Positions 9,205-16,721 of a stretch of DNA of 64,000 nucleotides are shown one piece after another (position 1 is the stretch's first letter; each line of letters begins with the position of its first letter). A program made the translations under genes and the position numbers. This stretch comes from CADEED01 sp964444835 (GTDB lineage: Bacteria > Pseudomonadota > Gammaproteobacteria > Steroidobacterales > Steroidobacteraceae). Location: positions 1 to 64,000 of the forward strand of contig CAYUIT010000005.1 of the NCBI GenBank assembly GCA_964444835.1, written 5' to 3'. The notes below the pieces were generated by a model. It saw only the letters and a program-made list of their open reading frames with translations. It ran no database searches and was not told the origin of the DNA.

Positions 9205-9905
9205 GACGCGTGAGCTTCGCCGGCCGCCGCGTTACGAGCCAACGCGAATCGATAACCTCGACCGCGCAGCGTTTCGATCGGATTCAAGGTTTCGTTCGGA
9301 TCGAGTTTGCGCCGCAAGCGCCCGATGAACACTTCGATCACGTTGCTGTCGCGCTCGAAATCTTGGTCATAGAGCCGCTCCGTCAGCTCGGTCTTCGAGA
9401 TGACGTCGCCCGCCCGCAGCATCATGTGCTCGAGAATTCGGTACTCGAAGGTGGTCAGTTCAACTGCCGCACCCGACACCGACACGGTCTGCGCACGCGT
9501 GTCGAGGGCAATCGGGCCGCACTCGAGCGTGGCACTGGCCCACCCGCCTGCGCGCCGCAGCAACGCTTGCAGCCGTGCTAACAACTCCTCGAAATGAAAG
9601 GGCTTGGTGACGTAGTCATCGGCACCCGCTTGCAAGCCTTCGACTTTGTCCTGCCAACGATCGCGGGCCGTGAGCACGAGAATGGGGTACTTCTTACCGC
9701 CCGCGCGAATGCGGCGAATGACCTCGAGTCCAGGCACCTTCGGCAAGCCCAGATCGACGATGGCGATATCGAGCGGATACTCGAGACCGGCGAACAGCCC
9801 CTCCTCGCCATCGGCGGCGATATCGACGGTAAACCCGGCCGCCGTCAATTGTTCGCGCACGCTCTCGCGCAGCGTCCCCTCGTCCTCAACCAGTAATGCT
9901 CGCAT
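9201..9905 (-). CDS. OmpR/PhoP-family response regulator
   Basis: The 234-residue regulator has a receiver domain (ALLVEDEGTLRESV; phospho-acceptor Asp in IAIVDLGLP; Thr in VLTARDRW; Lys in VTKPFHFEEL) and a C-terminal winged helix (LTTFEYRILEHMMLRAGDVISK, then VEVFIGRLRRKLD-like recognition region). It is cotranscribed with the downstream kinase (4-bp overlap) and 18 bp after a PepSY gene, a common arrangement in PhoP-like operons. Its targets may include the neighbouring envelope genes, which is inference. Confidence 0.92.
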   Translation of the reverse strand: MRALLVEDEGTLRESVREQLTAAGFTVDIAADGEEGLFAGLEYPLDIAIVDLGLPKVPGLEVIRRIRAGGKKYPILVLTARDRWQDKVEGLQAGADDYVTKPFHFEELLARLQALLRRAGGWASATLECGPIALDTRAQTVSVSGAAVELTTFEYRILEHMMLRAGDVISKTELTERLYDQDFERDSNVIEVFIGRLRRKLDPNETLNPIETLRGRGYRFALARNAAAGEAHAS

Positions 9906-9923
9906 CGCGGTCGTTCCAATCGT

Positions 9924-10247
9924 TCAGTAGATCGCACCGGACTGCGCGTCGACTCGCACCGTGAATACGCGCCCATCATCCGATAACAGACGCAGCTTGT
10001 AGATGACGCGGCCATCGCGCTCATCGGCTTCTGCACGCACGACCCGCGCATTGAACTGCGCCTCCGCGCGGCTGACCGCCTCGTCGAGCGAAATCCCGTC
10101 ACGAAAGATTTCTTGGGGCGACTCGCGTACCTGCTCGATGAAGCCCGGCGCGAGCGCACCGAGTGAATCGGCCCGCGCCGACGGCGCGCTGAGCGCGACC
10201 ACGGCCAGCGCGGCAAGCGAGACGAGTGTGAGGCCGAAGCGTTTCAT
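9924..10247 (-). CDS. PepSY-domain periplasmic protein
   Basis: A small exported protein of 107 residues: signal peptide MKRFGLTLVSLAALAVVALS with probable cleavage after SARA, then one PepSY domain (GISLDEAVSRAEAQF ... VIYKLRLLSDDGRVFTVRVDA, ending SGAIY). PepSY proteins inhibit or modulate peptidases or sensor kinases in the envelope. It leads the operon with the PhoP/PhoQ-like pair, so a role in signalling is plausible. The ATG at 10247 is preferred over 10256 because a TACAAT (10255-10260) ends 7 nt before it and would otherwise overlap the start codon. Confidence 0.85.
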   Translation of the reverse strand: MKRFGLTLVSLAALAVVALSAPSARADSLGALAPGFIEQVRESPQEIFRDGISLDEAVSRAEAQFNARVVRAEADERDGRVIYKLRLLSDDGRVFTVRVDAQSGAIY

Positions 10248-10254
10248 GGCTGCC

Positions 10255-10260
10255 ATTGTA
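10255..10260 (-). promoter_or_regulatory. Candidate -10 element (TACAAT) of the PepSY/two-component operon
   Basis: TACAAT on the minus strand, 7 nt before the ATG at 10247. Transcription starting at the usual distance would begin at or next to the AUG, giving a leaderless mRNA. No good -35 was seen. Confidence 0.45.
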
Positions 10261-10372
10261 CCTGTGCGAGTGTGCCGACCGGAGCCCCAAAACTGTGAAG
10301 CACTGTGAACGGCTTGGCACCCATGCGAAGCGGGCGGGAGTTTCCTCCCGCCCGCCTGCTGCTACCTACCGC

Positions 10373-11011
10373 TTACGGCTCGCCGGGGCGTACGGCGATT
10401 TGGACTCGCATCCGATCGCCTGGGTCGTACGGCAGGCGTGTCGTTTGGCGAATGCCGTTGTACTCGTACGTCACGCGATAGCCGTCGATACGCTCTTCCC
10501 ACTCATCGCGATAGCGCGTACCGCAACGCTCCACGGTGTACTCCCGCGGGCCTCGGTCGTAATCGTCGTAACGCGAATCGTAGCGATCGCGCGATTCGCG
10601 GCGCGCCGCGGCATCGTGGCCAATCGCCGAGCCGATGAGCGCACCGGCCACCGTGGCGGCTCGGCGACCGTCGCCGCTGCCAATTTGGTTACCGATCGCA
10701 GCACCGACGATACCACCGAGGATCATCGAGCCCGCTGCACCGCGCTGCGGCGCGCGGCCGTCGCGGTAGTAACGATCGTCGTAACTGCGATCGTCATAGC
10801 GCGTCTCTTGCCAGCACTCGCGCTCCGGCGTGCGCACACGCACTCGAGTGCGAATCGGCTCGACGTCGATCACGCGGGCATAGTCGTAGCCTCGGCCGCG
10901 GTCGTCGTCGTAACGACCATGCTTCTGCCACTTGCCATGATCTGCCAAGGCCGCTTGGCCCGCGAGCATCAGGCCAGCAGCCGCCATCACTGTCGTTACC
11001 TTGCGAAACAT
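10373..11011 (-). CDS. Glycine-zipper 2TM envelope protein
   Basis: The 212-residue exported protein has a signal peptide (MFRKVTTVMAAAGLMLAGQA, cleavage near ALA-DH). A tract rich in Arg, Tyr and Asp is followed by a glycine zipper (GGIVGAAIGNQIGSGDG and VAGALIGSAIGHDA, about residues 95-130) and a C-terminal domain with one Cys (VERCGTRYRDEWEERIDG). Such proteins insert in or cap the outer membrane, like SlyB/PcP homologues. ATG at 11011 has GGAGG 5 nt upstream, which decides the start. SlyB is a PhoP target in enteric bacteria, so control by the neighbouring PhoP-like regulator is possible. Direct repeats at 11105-11138 lie in its upstream region. Confidence 0.85.
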   Translation of the reverse strand: MFRKVTTVMAAAGLMLAGQAALADHGKWQKHGRYDDDRGRGYDYARVIDVEPIRTRVRVRTPERECWQETRYDDRSYDDRYYRDGRAPQRGAAGSMILGGIVGAAIGNQIGSGDGRRAATVAGALIGSAIGHDAAARRESRDRYDSRYDDYDRGPREYTVERCGTRYRDEWEERIDGYRVTYEYNGIRQTTRLPYDPGDRMRVQIAVRPGEP

Positions 11012-11104
11012 AAAAGCCTCCGTTTCTCTCCAGGTCGCGCTGCGCGTCATTACGAAGCATTCGACCTTGGGTGGAGACTCTAGACCCCTGTCAATGAATG
11101 CTCA

Positions 11105-11138
11105 CTGAATCGAAATTTGACAATTGGCTGAATCGAAA
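11105..11138. repeat. 11-bp direct repeat upstream of the glycine-zipper gene
   Basis: CTGAATCGAAA occurs at 11105-11115 and again at 11128-11138, a 23-bp period (about two helical turns). It lies 94-127 bp upstream of the glycine-zipper start and just after the mazG stop. Tandem half-sites of this kind are typical for dimeric response regulators. The regulator is not identified. Confidence 0.45.
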
Positions 11139-11153
11139 CTGAACGTTTGCGAT

Positions 11154-11960
11154 TCAAGCCTCTGCTTGCTTGATTTCGTGCCAGAGCCGGTCCCATTCCG
11201 CGGCATCAAGCTGCGTGAGATCGAGGCCCCGCTGCTGCGCGAGCCGCTCGATCGCCCGGAACCGGCGCTCGAATTTATTGTTGGACTGCCGCAGCGCCTC
11301 CTCTGGGTCGAGCCCCAGATGCCGCGCCCAATTGGCCACGGCGAACAGCACGTCGCCCACCTCGAGCAATTGCTCGCGACCGGGCTGCGCGGCATCCGCC
11401 TCGCGCAATTCCTCTTCGATTTTGGCGCGCACGCCAGCCGCATCGGGCCAATCAAAATGCACCCGCGCAGCGCGCTTGCCGAGCTTCGAGGCCCGTGCCA
11501 GCGCCGGTAGTGCGACCGGCACATCGGCTAACAAGCTGCGATCCTCAGTGCGCTGTGCACGCTCGCGCGCTTTGTGCTCTTCCCACGCACGCGTTTGCTC
11601 CGTGGCCGTTGCAATGGCTGCGCCGGCGAACACGTGCGGGTGGCGGCGCACCAACTTGTCAGCGATCGCCGTGGCGACGTCATCGAAGTCGAACCAGCCG
11701 CGCTCTTCGCCCAAGCGCGCATGGAACACCACTTGGAACAAGAGATCGCCCAACTCCTCGCGTAACTGCTCTGGCGTACCGCGCTCGATGGCCTCGGCCA
11801 CTTCATAGGCCTCTTCGATCGTAAACGGGGCAATCGACGCGAAGTCCTGCTCCCGATCCCAGGGGCACCCCGTGGCGGGATCGCGCAACGCGCGCATGAT
11901 CTCGCGCAATCGCGTGAGGGCGTCGGGTTTGGCGGTGCTCAGCGCTCGTTGGGATTCCAC
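11154..11960 (-). CDS. mazG: Nucleoside triphosphate pyrophosphohydrolase MazG
   Basis: Hydrolyses (d)NTPs to NMP and pyrophosphate, clearing aberrant nucleotides and modulating ppGpp stress. The 268-residue protein carries two MazG domains. The first has GCPWDREQ, then EEAYEVAEAI and REELGDLLFQVVFHA; the second has EEELREAD and LLEVGDVLFAVANWARHLG. The GTG at 11960 is the likely start, overlapping the end of the upstream nudix gene by 22 bp; a longer reading to 12020 adds residues not typical of MazG. It is the last gene of fumC-nudL-mazG. Confidence 0.93.
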   Translation of the reverse strand: MESQRALSTAKPDALTRLREIMRALRDPATGCPWDREQDFASIAPFTIEEAYEVAEAIERGTPEQLREELGDLLFQVVFHARLGEERGWFDFDDVATAIADKLVRRHPHVFAGAAIATATEQTRAWEEHKARERAQRTEDRSLLADVPVALPALARASKLGKRAARVHFDWPDAAGVRAKIEEELREADAAQPGREQLLEVGDVLFAVANWARHLGLDPEEALRQSNNKFERRFRAIERLAQQRGLDLTQLDAAEWDRLWHEIKQAEA

Positions 11961-12592
11961 AGTTCGTGTCCGGTTGTTAGACGGTAGAGTGTCAGCAGCA
12001 TGCCGGCTGTGGCGCCCCAAATGTTGTACGGCCCGTAGGGAATGTCATAAAGCTCGACTTCCTCGCCGCTTTCGAAGCGCCGCAGCCGCGACCGATGATT
12101 GGCGGGATCGAAAACGTGCTCGAGCGGCACCTCGAACACGCCGGATACTTCGCGCGGATTCAAGACGAGCTCGAAATTCGGCTGCACAAAGCCCAGCACG
12201 GGCGTCACGCGGTAGCCGCTGATCACCAAATGATCAGGCATGTAGCCAAACACGGAAACGAGCTCCGGCGGCAGGCCAATTTCCTCCTGCGCTTCGCGCA
12301 ACGCTGCGCCTTTCGGGCCCGCGTCGCCCGGATCGACGCGCCCGCCGGGGAAACTGATCTGCGCCGCGTGATTCTTGAGCCCTGACGCGCGCTCCGTGAG
12401 CAACACGGTGAGACCTGTGGGCCGTTCGACCAAGGGCACGAGAACCGCCGCGGGCACTGGATCTGTTGGAAAATGCCGTCGCAGGCGCTGGCTCTGTCGG
12501 GGATCGAGACCGGCGAGCCGCCACTCGGCGATTTCGTGGGCCGGCTCGGACGCTTGAAAGCGCTCGAGGAGCCGCATGCGCCAGTCGCTCAT
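11939..12592 (-). CDS. CoA pyrophosphatase-type Nudix hydrolase (NudL/YeaB)
   Basis: The 217-residue Nudix hydrolase has the CoA-type upstream motif LLTERASGLKNHAAQISFPGG followed by the Nudix box GGRVDPGD ... ALREAQEEIGL. NudL-family enzymes split CoA or its derivatives to phosphopantetheine and 3',5'-ADP. The ATG overlaps the fumC stop as ATGA (12589-12592), and its end overlaps mazG, so the three genes are translationally coupled. CoA as substrate is inferred from the family motif. Confidence 0.9.
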   Translation of the reverse strand: MSDWRMRLLERFQASEPAHEIAEWRLAGLDPRQSQRLRRHFPTDPVPAAVLVPLVERPTGLTVLLTERASGLKNHAAQISFPGGRVDPGDAGPKGAALREAQEEIGLPPELVSVFGYMPDHLVISGYRVTPVLGFVQPNFELVLNPREVSGVFEVPLEHVFDPANHRSRLRRFESGEEVELYDIPYGPYNIWGATAGMLLTLYRLTTGHELWNPNER

Positions 12593-14004
12593 CCGCCGGC
12601 TCCGCCGCCTGCCAACCCGCCCTGCGTCAAGCGCGCGGGATCTAACAACTCGCGCAGTTCAGCGTCCGACAACGTGGTCATCTCACGCGCCACGTCGAGC
12701 ACGGGGCGGCGCTCGGCGTAGGCCCGCTTCGCAATCGCGGCAGCTTGGTCGTAGCCGATCCGCGAGTTGAGCGCCGTCACCAGTACCGGGTTCATCGACA
12801 GCGCCCGCGTCAACGCCGCAGCGTTCACGGTGAAGCCGCGTAATGCCTGGTCTGCGAGCGCGCGGACAGAATGCGTCAACAATCGCAGACTGACCACGAG
12901 GTTCTGACCAATCAACGGCAACATCACATTCAACTGAAATGATCCGGACTGCGCGCCGATCGCGACCGCCGTGTCGTAGCCGATCACTTGCGTCGCAGCC
13001 ATCGCCACGGCCTCGGGAACCACCGGGTTCACTTTGCCCGGCATGATGCTGCTACCCGGCTGTAGCGCCGGCAGCGTGATCTCGCCGAGGCCCGCCAACG
13101 GCCCGCTGTTCATCCAACGCAAGTCGTTGCAAATCTTGATGAGGCTCGCAGCCAGCGAACGCGCGTGGCTCGAGAACTCGAGCGCGGCATCCGGCATGGC
13201 GAGTGCCGCGAAGTAGTTGCTCGCAGGCTCGAATTGCATTCCTGTTTGGCGCCGCAGCTCTGCACATACGTGGGCAGCGAAATCGGGATGGCAATTGATG
13301 CCCGTGCCCACGGCCGTGCCGCCTTGCGCGAGCGCACACAACCGTGGCAACGCGCTCGCGAAGCGAGCTCGCGCCGCATCGAGCTGCGCCCGCCACGCCG
13401 ACAGCTCTTGCCCCAGCATCAGCGGCATCGCATCCATCAAATGCGTACGCCCCGTTTTGGCCGTGGCATGGAACTCGTGTTCGCGCTGCAATAGCACCGA
13501 GCTCGCGTGCATCAGCGCGGGCTCGAGCGATCGCTGCCAAGACAGCGCCGCGGCCACTTGGATCGTCGTCGGAATCGTATCGTTACTGCTTTGGCCGGCG
13601 TTGACGTGATCGTTGGGGTGCACCGGTCGACCCAGTGCTGCACTCGCCAGATGCGCGATCACCTCGTTGGCATTCATGTTGGAGCTGGTGCCGCTGCCGG
13701 TTTGAAACACATCGACCGGGAAGTGCGCATCATGCCGACCCGCAGCGACCTCGAGCGCCGCGTCGACGATGGCGTCGGCGACCGCTTTGTCGAGGAGCGC
13801 CAAATCACCATTCGCACGCGCCGCTGCGGCTTTGACGAGACCCAACGCCTCGAGCAGCTCGCGCGCAAGCGGTTGCCCGCCGATCTTGAAGTTATCGACC
13901 GCCCGCTGCGTTTGCGCGCCCCACAATGCACCGCTGGGCACTCGCACTTCGCCCATGCTGTCGCGCTCGATTCGGTAGCTGTGGTCTGACATCGTCGTTA
14001 TCAT
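12589..14004 (-). CDS. fumC: Fumarate hydratase class II
   Basis: Oxygen-stable fumarase of the TCA cycle (fumarate to malate), 471 residues. It shows TGSGTSSNMNANEV, HPNDHVNAGQSSND, the catalytic-loop signature GSSIMPGKVNP and GRTHLMDAMP. The ATG at 14004 is favoured because a minus-strand TAGAAT (14010-14015) ends 5 nt before it; an in-frame ATG at 13992 is the alternative. No Shine-Dalgarno precedes either, so a leaderless message is likely. It diverges from purB across only 30 bp; both proteins belong to the fumarase/aspartase superfamily. Confidence 0.96.
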   Translation of the reverse strand: MITTMSDHSYRIERDSMGEVRVPSGALWGAQTQRAVDNFKIGGQPLARELLEALGLVKAAAARANGDLALLDKAVADAIVDAALEVAAGRHDAHFPVDVFQTGSGTSSNMNANEVIAHLASAALGRPVHPNDHVNAGQSSNDTIPTTIQVAAALSWQRSLEPALMHASSVLLQREHEFHATAKTGRTHLMDAMPLMLGQELSAWRAQLDAARARFASALPRLCALAQGGTAVGTGINCHPDFAAHVCAELRRQTGMQFEPASNYFAALAMPDAALEFSSHARSLAASLIKICNDLRWMNSGPLAGLGEITLPALQPGSSIMPGKVNPVVPEAVAMAATQVIGYDTAVAIGAQSGSFQLNVMLPLIGQNLVVSLRLLTHSVRALADQALRGFTVNAAALTRALSMNPVLVTALNSRIGYDQAAAIAKRAYAERRPVLDVAREMTTLSDAELRELLDPARLTQGGLAGGGAGG

Positions 14005-14009
14005 TGCGG

Positions 14010-14015
14010 ATTCTA
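14010..14015 (-). promoter_or_regulatory. Candidate -10 element (TAGAAT) for fumC
   Basis: TAGAAT on the minus strand, 5 nt upstream of the fumC ATG at 14004. The geometry implies transcription beginning at or beside the start codon. It lies inside the 30-bp fumC/purB intergenic gap, so the purB promoter must overlap it or lie inside fumC. Confidence 0.45.
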
Positions 14016-14034
14016 CACGCTAGCCCGCACCCGC

Positions 14035-15399
14035 ATGGATTTAGACCCCCTTCTCGCGCTCTCTCCCGTCGATGGGCGCTACAGCCGTGCCGCCGATCCT
14101 TTGCGCAATGCGCTGAGCGAAAGCGCACTCATTCGCGAACGCATTCGGATCGAAGCCGCTTGGATCTTGGCGCTGCAAAAGGAGCTGCCCCAGCATGCCG
14201 CCGCTCAGCTCGCGCCGTCCGTGGCAGCCCGAGCCGCAGCCCTCCTCGCCGACCCACCCGTCGATGCCCCTCGCGCCGTCAAGCAAATCGAAGCGCGCAT
14301 CAACCACGATGTAAAGGCGGTCGAGTACTACGTCCGCGAGCAACTCGCTGCGGCGGGCGCCAGCCCTGCGACACTCGAACTCGTGCATTTCGGCTGCACG
14401 TCGGAAGACATCAACAATCTCGCTTACTCCCGCATGTTGCGGCACGCGCGACTCGTCATGCTGGACAGCGTCAACACGCTCATTGGCGACTTGCGCAGCC
14501 AAGCACAACGGTTCGCATCGCTGCCGATGCTGGCGCGCACCCACGGTCAGACTGCGAGCCCCACCACGCTCGGCAAAGAGTTCGCGAACGTCGTGGCACG
14601 TCTCGAGCGCGCACGGCGGCGCTGGCTTCGGGTCGACTTGTTAGGTAAGTGGAATGGCGCTGTCGGCAATTACAATGCGCATGTGGCTGCACTGCCAAAG
14701 ACCGACTGGCCGGCCGTGAGTCGCCGCTTCGTCGAATCACTCGACCTCACGTGGAACGAATACACGACGCAAATCGAGCCGCACGACTGCATCGGCGAGT
14801 ACTGCGATGCGGTCGCCGCACTCAATGTCGTGTTGATCGATTTTGCGCGCGACACCTGGGGCTATATCTCGCTCGGCTATTTGCAGCAGCGCGCGGTCAG
14901 CGGCGAAGTCGGTTCATCGACAATGCCGCACAAAGTTAATCCGATCGACTTCGAAAATGGCGAGGGCAACCTCGGCATCGCCAACGCGCTGTTACGCCAC
15001 TTCGCTGAGAAGTTGCCAGTATCGCGCTGGCAACGCGATCTGACGGACTCCACGGTATTGCGCAATCTCGGGGTCGCACTGGGTCATTCGTTGATCGGCT
15101 GGCGCTCGATCTTGCGCGGCCTTGGCAAGATCGACGCGAACCCCGCCAAGCTCGCTGCGGATCTCGACGGGGCTTTCGAGGTGTTAGGCGAAGCCGTGCA
15201 AACCGTCCTGCGCGCTGCAGGCGTGCCGAACGGCTATGAACTCCTCAAGGATTTCACACGCGGCCAGCGGATCGACGCTGCAGCGTTGCAGGCGTTTGTC
15301 GCGACGCTGCCGATCGCAGCTGCAGAACGCGAGCGCCTCGCGGGCCTGACGCCGAGCGCGTACGTCGGGCTTGCGCGCGAGCTCGCACACAAGATCTAA
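14035..15399 (+). CDS. purB: Adenylosuccinate lyase
   Basis: Cleaves SAICAR to AICAR and adenylosuccinate to AMP in purine synthesis. The 454-residue protein has the E. coli-type N-terminus (LLALSPVDGRYS), FGCTSEDINN, ARTHGQTASPTTLGKE and the signature loop SSTMPHKVNPIDFENGEGN with Ser294/Ser295 at the E. coli catalytic position. No Shine-Dalgarno precedes the ATG. A 9-bp stem-loop follows the stop. In E. coli purB lies with nudJ, mnmA, hflD and phoPQ; here nudJ and mnmA are 0.8-1.3 kb downstream and hflD is absent. Confidence 0.97.
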   Translation: MDLDPLLALSPVDGRYSRAADPLRNALSESALIRERIRIEAAWILALQKELPQHAAAQLAPSVAARAAALLADPPVDAPRAVKQIEARINHDVKAVEYYVREQLAAAGASPATLELVHFGCTSEDINNLAYSRMLRHARLVMLDSVNTLIGDLRSQAQRFASLPMLARTHGQTASPTTLGKEFANVVARLERARRRWLRVDLLGKWNGAVGNYNAHVAALPKTDWPAVSRRFVESLDLTWNEYTTQIEPHDCIGEYCDAVAALNVVLIDFARDTWGYISLGYLQQRAVSGEVGSSTMPHKVNPIDFENGEGNLGIANALLRHFAEKLPVSRWQRDLTDSTVLRNLGVALGHSLIGWRSILRGLGKIDANPAKLAADLDGAFEVLGEAVQTVLRAAGVPNGYELLKDFTRGQRIDAAALQAFVATLPIAAAERERLAGLTPSAYVGLARELAHKI

Positions 15400-15404
15400 C
15401 GCGC

Positions 15405-15428
15405 TGCGGTGCAGTAATGTGCACCGCA
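15405..15428. terminator. Stem-loop downstream of purB
   Basis: TGCGGTGCA (15405-15413) pairs perfectly with TGCACCGCA (15420-15428) around a 6-nt loop, starting 6 bp after the purB stop. It is followed by AC and TTAA, not a real T-run, so it may be a weak terminator or a 3'-end stabiliser. Confidence 0.45.
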
Positions 15429-15590
15429 ACTTAACCAATAATGTGCGACGCACGGCGCGTTTTGCCCGAGGTCGCGTGTGACTGGACAATATTTCGTGAT
15501 CTGTCGCGCATTTTCTACGCCCCCACCGCGCCTATCCTGACAACGCGCGGCCTTCTCCGCGCGATCGGCACAGGTCTTTTTTCGACCGTT

Positions 15591-16166
15591 ATGACGACCG
15601 GGGAATTCGAGCTAGACATTTTGACGCAGGGAATCGCGGCGGCGCAGGCTTCGCCGGTGCCCGCGCGTGCGCCTGCCGTCGACATGAGCGGCTCCGTGGA
15701 AGTCATCGAATCTCTCGACGAGATGCGCAACGCAATTAATCGCGTGGCCTCGAGTGCGCAGCGCTTGATGTCGATCTACACGCCCGATCTCGAGCCGGAG
15801 ATCTACGACCAAAGCGCGTTCCTCGAAATCGTCAAACGCTTCGTGTTAGCGCGGCGGTTTGCGAAGGTGCGCGTATTGCTCGATCATTCCGCGCGCCTGG
15901 TGCGCGACCAACACCGTTTCATCGCGATGAGCCGTCGACTGACGAGCTATATCGATTTGCGCGTCGCCCCGCGCCCGGGTGAGCAGCGCGCCGCCGCGTA
16001 CATCATTGCGGACGACCGCGCGATCGCCTATCGCGTGCAGGCCGGCTCCTGGGACGGTGTTGCCGACTATAACAACCCGCCCGTCGCACGCATGCACCTC
16101 GCGGAGTTCGATGCCGCGTGGATCGCTTGCGAGCCGGACCGCGCAGCCAGAACTGCCAGTCGTTAG
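15591..16166 (+). CDS. DUF7931-like protein, phospholipase D-related fold suspected
   Basis: The 191-residue protein has no signal peptide. Its core (NRVASSAQRLMSIYTPDLEP, then FLEIVKRFVLARRFAKVRVLLDHS and RSxxL-like SRRLTSYIDLRV) resembles the small domain that accompanies GNAT proteins in pseudomonads and has a PLD-like layout. An HKD catalytic motif is not visible. The ATG at 15591 starts just before the conserved region; a longer frame from 15441 lacks support. About 190 bp separate it from purB. It sits between purB and nudJ, where E. coli carries other genes. Function unknown. Confidence 0.62.
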   Translation: MTTGEFELDILTQGIAAAQASPVPARAPAVDMSGSVEVIESLDEMRNAINRVASSAQRLMSIYTPDLEPEIYDQSAFLEIVKRFVLARRFAKVRVLLDHSARLVRDQHRFIAMSRRLTSYIDLRVAPRPGEQRAAAYIIADDRAIAYRVQAGSWDGVADYNNPPVARMHLAEFDAAWIACEPDRAARTASR

Positions 16167-16182
16167 TCCGCGCGCGACGCGG

Positions 16183-16188
16183 TAGAAT
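16183..16188 (+). promoter_or_regulatory. Candidate -10 element (TAGAAT) for nudJ
   Basis: TAGAAT, 7 nt before the ATG at 16196, with no Shine-Dalgarno between. This is the same layout as at fumC, mnmA and the PepSY gene. A weak TCGTTA lies where a -35 would be. Confidence 0.42.
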
Positions 16189-16195
16189 CCTCAGC

Positions 16196-16681
16196 ATGCC
16201 GCTGCAGCCTGATATCACCGTCGCAGCCGTTGTCGAATCTGCAGGCCGCTTTCTCGTCGTCGAAGAGCGGATCCAAGGCCGGCTTGTCATCAATCAACCC
16301 GCCGGTCATGTCGAAGATCGTGAAACACTACTCGCGGCCGTGATTCGCGAAGCCCGCGAGGAGACCGCGTGGGCTTTCACGCCCGAGGCACTCGTCGGTA
16401 CCTACTTGTGGCGCCATCCGGAAACGCAGGTTTCATTCTTGCGCTTTGCGTTCTGCGGCAGCGTGGCCGACCATCGTCCGACGCAACCGCTCGACCGCGG
16501 CATCGTGCGCGCCGCATGGATGACTCGCGCCGAGCTCATGGCGACCGAGCACCGCCTGCGCTCGCCGCTCGTACTGCGTTGTATCGATGACTTCTTGCGC
16601 GGCCAACGATTCGCGCTCGATTCCGTCGCACACATCGATTTGGAGTCGGCACCGCGCGTCCGCGCGGTCATCAATCTGTAG
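16196..16681 (+). CDS. nudJ: NudJ-type Nudix phosphatase
   Basis: The 161-residue Nudix hydrolase has VAAVVESAGRFLVVEE, then QPAGHVEDRETLLAAVIREAREETAW, a Nudix box with REAREETAW. NudJ homologues hydrolyse thiamine pyrophosphate precursors and nucleoside di/triphosphates. Position 40 bp before mnmA matches the conserved nudJ-mnmA order of gammaproteobacteria, which supports the name. The start at 16196 fits the family N-terminus and lies 7 nt after a TAGAAT. Confidence 0.88.
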   Translation: MPLQPDITVAAVVESAGRFLVVEERIQGRLVINQPAGHVEDRETLLAAVIREAREETAWAFTPEALVGTYLWRHPETQVSFLRFAFCGSVADHRPTQPLDRGIVRAAWMTRAELMATEHRLRSPLVLRCIDDFLRGQRFALDSVAHIDLESAPRVRAVINL

Positions 16682-16709
16682 CGCTCACCGGCGCGCGACC
16701 AACCCCGCG

Positions 16710-16715
16710 TACAAT
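16710..16715 (+). promoter_or_regulatory. Candidate -10 element (TACAAT) for mnmA
   Basis: TACAAT ends 6 nt before the mnmA ATG at 16722. No Shine-Dalgarno fits in the remaining space, so the message is probably leaderless. No convincing -35 was seen. Confidence 0.45.
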
Positions 16716-16721
16716 ACGCCC

